Shown here: piece by piece, positions 60,980-64,000 of the stretch
Layout: each line of letters starts with the position of its first letter
Position numbering within the stretch: the first letter of the stretch is position 1
Assembly: GCF_017353185.1 (NCBI RefSeq)
Contig: NZ_JAFMYV010000018.1
Span: forward strand, 1-64,000
Origin: Fibrella rubiginis
GTDB lineage: Bacteria; Bacteroidota; Bacteroidia; Cytophagales; Spirosomataceae
Reading direction: 5' to 3'
Length of the DNA: 64,000 bases
Notes under the pieces: model-generated
What the model was told of the DNA's origin: nothing
The model's database searches: none
The model's input: the letters and a program-made list of their open reading frames with translations, nothing else
Translations under genes and position numbers: made by a program

Positions 60980-61042
60980 AATGCGTGATAAATGATGAGT
61001 GGTCCACCGCGGCGGATCGCTCATCATTTATTACGCATCATT
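60980..61042. repeat. Palindrome P21 between GH1 and GMC genes
   Basis: Left arm 60980-60999 pairs with right arm 61020-61042 with a 3-nt bulge. Units are TAATGCG, TGATAAA, TGATGAG (7-nt). The loop itself is a near-palindrome with the CCGCGGCGGA word. It contains the C-terminal codons and stop of the GMC gene. Confidence 0.85.
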
Positions 61043-62583
61043 AAAAATTTATCCGCCGTTCTTAGTGCCAGAGCCATGATGGTCAGGGCAGGATTGACGC
61101 TGAGTGACGACGGAAAGGTGGAATTATCACTGATGTAGAGGTTGGGAATATCGAAGCTTTGACCGTTGGCGTTGACCACGGCTTCGTCGGGCGAGTGGCC
61201 CATGCGGCAGGTGCCAATGATGTGGGCCGCCCGCGGAAAGGCCCAGACGTTTTTGGCTCCCGCCGCCGACCAGATGTCGCGCATGATTTTTTCGGCATGG
61301 GCGTTCATCTTCTTTTCGTTCTCACCATCGGTATGGTACACACGCGGTTTGGGCAGACCACGGGCATCAAGTTCATCCGACAGTTCGAGGTAGTTATGGT
61401 CGTAGGGCAGGCCGTCGCCGAGGATGTTAATGCCCGCCACGTGATTGTATCGGCTCATGGCGTCGATCAGTGCCTGCCCCCAAAGGCCCCGGCCGCGGGC
61501 CATCTGCTTCACATAGGTTACGGGCATCACGCCGATAGACTGCAGCAAATACCCCCCCGCAAAGTCAGCGGATTTACCAGCAAAAGGCCGGTGGGTATCT
61601 TCAGAAATCAATCCGCCGGGAATACCCTTATACGGTCGGACATCCTCGTCGAATTCACCCCAGATTTGCAGGCCGGGGTGGGCCATCACGTTACGGCCTA
61701 CCTGCCCATTGCTGTTGGCCAATTCGTTGATCAGCAGCAATCTGGGTGTTTCAACCGCACCTGCACACAGGAAAACGGTGGTACACTTTTGCCGGTAGGT
61801 CTGCCCGTTTTGCACGTATACCACCGCCGTTATACGCCCCTGCGAATCGCGGTCGAACGTGGTCACAAACGCATCGGGGCGGATTTCAGCCCCGTGGGCG
61901 CGGGCCAGCGGAATGAACGTCACGTCCATACTGGCTTTGGCCCCCACGCTGCACCCCGCCTGGCAGAAGCCCCGGTTGGTGCAGGCTTCGCGCCAGCCGA
62001 TCCCCTCCTGATAATAGCGCCCCGACAGGGCGGCGTTGGCGGCGGGCGATGTCCTGATGCCCAGTTGTGCACACCCCCGCTGCATGAGTTGCGCCGCCCC
62101 GTTCAATGGCAGCGGCGGCAGCGGATAATTGCGTTTACGCTTCGGCCCCCAGGGGTAATCCGATGGACCGGAAATGCCCAAAAAGTGTTCCAGTTCATCG
62201 TAATAGGGCTCAATGTCGGTGTGGTAATCTACAGGCCAGTTGGCGGCAACCCCAAATTCGGTACGCATGAGCATATCGTCGGGTTGGGCGCGGGGGGTGT
62301 AGGCGGTGTAGTGCAGGGTAGAGCCACCCACGCCGGTACCGGAGTTGTTGGAGCCAAAAGCCAGCGGATTGTCGCCCGCGCTGAGGCGTTCGTCGTTCCA
62401 GAAGAGGAATTCCTGCGCCCGTTCGTCGGTAGCGTAGTCTTTTGTCGGGTCTTTTTCTGAGCCTGCTTCCAGCGCCACTACGCGCAGGCCAGCCTGTGCC
62501 AGCCGGGCCAGCAGTGGTGCACCACCTGCCCCTGTGCCAATCACAACGGCATCGACAACGTCATTTGTTGCGTATGTTTTCAT
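61024..62583 (-). CDS. GMC family FAD oxidoreductase
   Basis: 519 residues. N-terminal FAD Rossmann motif VVIGTGAGGAPLLARLAQAG (about 13-32) with GVGGSTLHY (about 85-93), and a C-terminal region with HIIGTCRMGHSP (about 455-466), the active-site histidine zone of sugar dehydrogenases such as gluconate/fructose dehydrogenase, plus 'LYISDNSTFPSSLSVNPALT'. It oxidises a sugar or sugar acid and passes electrons on. The ATGA overlap with the subunit-3 gene upstream indicates a complex. The last codons (MMRNK, stop) lie within palindrome P21's right arm. Confidence 0.92.
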   Translation of the reverse strand: MKTYATNDVVDAVVIGTGAGGAPLLARLAQAGLRVVALEAGSEKDPTKDYATDERAQEFLFWNDERLSAGDNPLAFGSNNSGTGVGGSTLHYTAYTPRAQPDDMLMRTEFGVAANWPVDYHTDIEPYYDELEHFLGISGPSDYPWGPKRKRNYPLPPLPLNGAAQLMQRGCAQLGIRTSPAANAALSGRYYQEGIGWREACTNRGFCQAGCSVGAKASMDVTFIPLARAHGAEIRPDAFVTTFDRDSQGRITAVVYVQNGQTYRQKCTTVFLCAGAVETPRLLLINELANSNGQVGRNVMAHPGLQIWGEFDEDVRPYKGIPGGLISEDTHRPFAGKSADFAGGYLLQSIGVMPVTYVKQMARGRGLWGQALIDAMSRYNHVAGINILGDGLPYDHNYLELSDELDARGLPKPRVYHTDGENEKKMNAHAEKIMRDIWSAAGAKNVWAFPRAAHIIGTCRMGHSPDEAVVNANGQSFDIPNLYISDNSTFPSSLSVNPALTIMALALRTADKFLMMRNK

Positions 62584-63176
62584 AATGCCCCGGGTTCTCG
62601 TGCTTCCAGTTCGTTTAACCCCACCCGATCCCAGCGTGGCTTATCAGCCATGCCTACGTAGCCAAATTCTTCCTGCGCCAGCGGATGGCTGAAATACAGG
62701 CTCACGAGTTCGGCCAGCATATCTTCAAAAAAGCGCTTCGACTGCAGGGGAGTAAACGAGGTTCCGATAGCGGTACCCTGCTGAATCTGGCCAATCAGGT
62801 CATCCTGCTGACCACCGTCGAGTTGGGTAAATGGCTTGCCGAACTGTGCCTGTGCGGCCTCCTGGAAGCCATTCAGGCCTTGCCGCCAGGCGTCAGGATC
62901 AGCCGGGAGAAGGTCATACCGCCAGCCATCGCTTTCGTTATGCGCCAGCCGATGATCGACCGGGCTTACCACGTCGATTGACGGGCGGGTGTCGGGTTGG
63001 GGAAAAAGCCGGGCCGACAGCTGATGCAGCAGGTCGGCTTCATCGGGGGTGAAAAACTGGGGTTGTTCGGGCTGTTTGTCCAGCCTTGTTTGCAACGCCT
63101 GCCGGGTGGCGGGGGTCACATGGTCAGTATCGAGCAGTGCCCGTACTGTGCCGATTGGGTATCTAAAGGATGCCAT
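62580..63176 (-). CDS. Gluconate 2-dehydrogenase subunit 3 family protein
   Basis: 198 residues. 'FFTPDEADLLHQLSARLFPQ' (about 40-59), 'FQEAAQAQFGKPFTQLDGGQQDDLI' (about 108-132, part) and 'FFEDMLAELVSLYFSHPLAQEEFGYVG' (about 151-177, part) follow the family pattern. It is the small partner of the GMC catalytic subunit; start and stop overlap by 4 bases, so equal production is expected. No Tat signal is seen here, unlike some subunits; a cytochrome subunit is not encoded in the window. Confidence 0.9.
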   Translation of the reverse strand: MASFRYPIGTVRALLDTDHVTPATRQALQTRLDKQPEQPQFFTPDEADLLHQLSARLFPQPDTRPSIDVVSPVDHRLAHNESDGWRYDLLPADPDAWRQGLNGFQEAAQAQFGKPFTQLDGGQQDDLIGQIQQGTAIGTSFTPLQSKRFFEDMLAELVSLYFSHPLAQEEFGYVGMADKPRWDRVGLNELEAREPGAL

Positions 63177-63206
63177 CTATTACAGTATGCAGTGAAGAAC
63201 AATCAG

Positions 63207-63250
63207 CAGTATGCAGCGAAAACCGGAGTACAGTTTTTCGCTGCATACTG
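63207..63250. repeat. Short palindrome P22 after the partial SDR gene
   Basis: CAGTATGCAGCGAAA (63207-63221) pairs perfectly with 63236-63250. A near copy, CAGTATGCAGTGAA, stands at 63183-63196, giving tandem 7-nt units (CAGTATG, CAGYGAA). It is the smallest clear member of the palindrome set. Confidence 0.85.
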
Positions 63251-63258
63251 TCATGCCA

Positions 63259-64000
63259 TTACCCCAGCTTGCCGCCGGTTACTTCTACGAGTGCCCCGGT
63301 CATGAAACTACCATCTGATGAGGCAAGCAGCACATAGGCGGGGGCTAGCTCTTCGGGTTGGCCAGGGCGGGCAAGGGCCACTTCGTGACCAAAATTCTCT
63401 ACTTCATCTTTTGGCATCGTAGCCGGGATATTGGGCGTCCAGACCGGACCGGGCACCACGGCATTCACCCGGATACCCCGCTCACCAAGCTGAATGGCCA
63501 ATGATTTGGTAAAGGCATGAATGGCACCCTTCGTAGCCGTATAGTCTACCAGCAGTGGGTTGCCCACAATACCCACAATACTGCCCGTGTTCACGATACA
63601 GTCGCCTTTCTGGAGGTGCGGCAGGGCAGCTTGCGCCATAAAGAAATAGCCGAATATGTTGGTCTCGAACGTCCGGCGCAGTTGCTCTTCCGTGATGTCT
63701 TCAAACTTTTGCTGCGCCATCTGGTAGGCAGCGTTATTGACCAGTATATTCAGGCTACCGAATTCATTGACAGTCTGTTGCACCGCGTCTTTGCACATCG
63801 CCGACTGCCGGACGTCGGCCTGAATAACGAGACATCTACCTCCCTTTTCGTCAACCATGCGTTTGGTTTCGGCGGCATCATCGGTGTTTTCGTTGTAAAG
63901 AATAGCCACGGCGGCACCTTCCATGGCATAGGCAATAGCCACGGCCCGGCCGATGCCCGAATCGGCACCAGTGATAAGGGCTACTTTGCCCGTTAGTTTG
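63259..64000 (-). CDS. SDR family oxidoreductase (5' end beyond window)
   Basis: Partial gene: the frame stays open to the window edge. At the edge it reads LTGKVALITGADSGIGRAVA, the Rossmann TGxxxGIG motif, so only a short N-terminal extension is missing. NNAAY is near the middle and 'YTATKGAIHAFTKSLA' supplies the catalytic Tyr-x-x-x-Lys; the C-terminus ends 'TGALVEVTGGKLG'. The sequence resembles YghA/YhdF-type SDRs, which have a longer N-terminus than classical ones. Substrate unknown; it follows the sugar-oxidation genes. Confidence 0.9.
   Translation of the reverse strand, partial: KLTGKVALITGADSGIGRAVAIAYAMEGAAVAILYNENTDDAAETKRMVDEKGGRCLVIQADVRQSAMCKDAVQQTVNEFGSLNILVNNAAYQMAQQKFEDITEEQLRRTFETNIFGYFFMAQAALPHLQKGDCIVNTGSIVGIVGNPLLVDYTATKGAIHAFTKSLAIQLGERGIRVNAVVPGPVWTPNIPATMPKDEVENFGHEVALARPGQPEELAPAYVLLASSDGSFMTGALVEVTGGKLG

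Overview
The window is chromosomal DNA of a Bacteroidota member, most likely an environmental Cytophagales (Spirosoma/Fibrella/Rudanella-like). The taxonomic call is inferred from gene content: a SusC/SusD pair, a type IX secretion C-terminal sorting domain, a MurF-alanine racemase fusion, DUF5683 between ParB and DapB, an archaeal/eukaryotic-type IleRS, bacillithiol proteins YfiT and YtxJ, and TAnnTTTG-type promoter boxes. No rRNA is present. Apart from one AT-rich gene near the left end, base composition looks uniform and fairly GC-rich.

Layout. 1-3560 is an accessory stretch: a small NUMOD4-like ORF, a DUF4180 gene and an AT-rich TPR/potassium-channel fusion, set in gene-poor DNA with copies of a structured repeat. 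3563-8666 (minus) holds a TPR protein, a HisKA_2-type histidine kinase, an aldose epimerase, an outer-membrane barrel and a DUF4136 lipoprotein. 8882-17036 holds ileS, a T9SS-exported metallophosphoesterase, a DMT exporter and a DUF819 protein. 17194-17367 (minus) is a structured RNA with tRNA-like ends that I cannot name. 17544-26028 (plus) runs Lrp regulator, radical SAM/SPASM enzyme, ppk1, parA, parB, DUF5683, dapB, lepB. 26166-46238 is a housekeeping mosaic: ferredoxin, GT51 transglycosylase, thioredoxin, murF-alr, corA, an AlkA-type glycosylase, a HipA-like/DUF3037 pair, DUF4403, bacillithiol genes, an ECF sigma factor, folB, DivIVA, WD40 and a phosphopantetheinyl transferase. 46374-58760 (plus) is a sugar-uptake locus that joins SusC/SusD and a LamG lipoprotein to a complete MalEFGK-type ABC importer and an alpha/alpha-barrel lipoprotein. 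58812-64000 (minus) adds an alpha/beta hydrolase, a GH1-like glycosidase, a GMC oxidoreductase with its gluconate-dehydrogenase subunit 3 partner, and a partial SDR, which suggests oxidation of the released sugar.

Most striking signal. More than twenty gene boundaries carry a long inverted repeat, with arms of 15 to about 100 bp that are often perfect or one mismatch from perfect. The arm sequences differ from site to site, yet many arms are built from degenerate 7-nt (sometimes 8-nt) units, each locus with its own unit. Several share a loop-proximal GCTGACGC core; others share larger inner modules or are nested in one another. Every gap of the sugar operon has one. One sits in frame inside murF-alr, one appears to encode the signal peptide of the sugar-binding lipoprotein, and one supplies the stop codon of the GMC oxidoreductase. 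I consider this palindrome family the best candidate for an undescribed system in the window.
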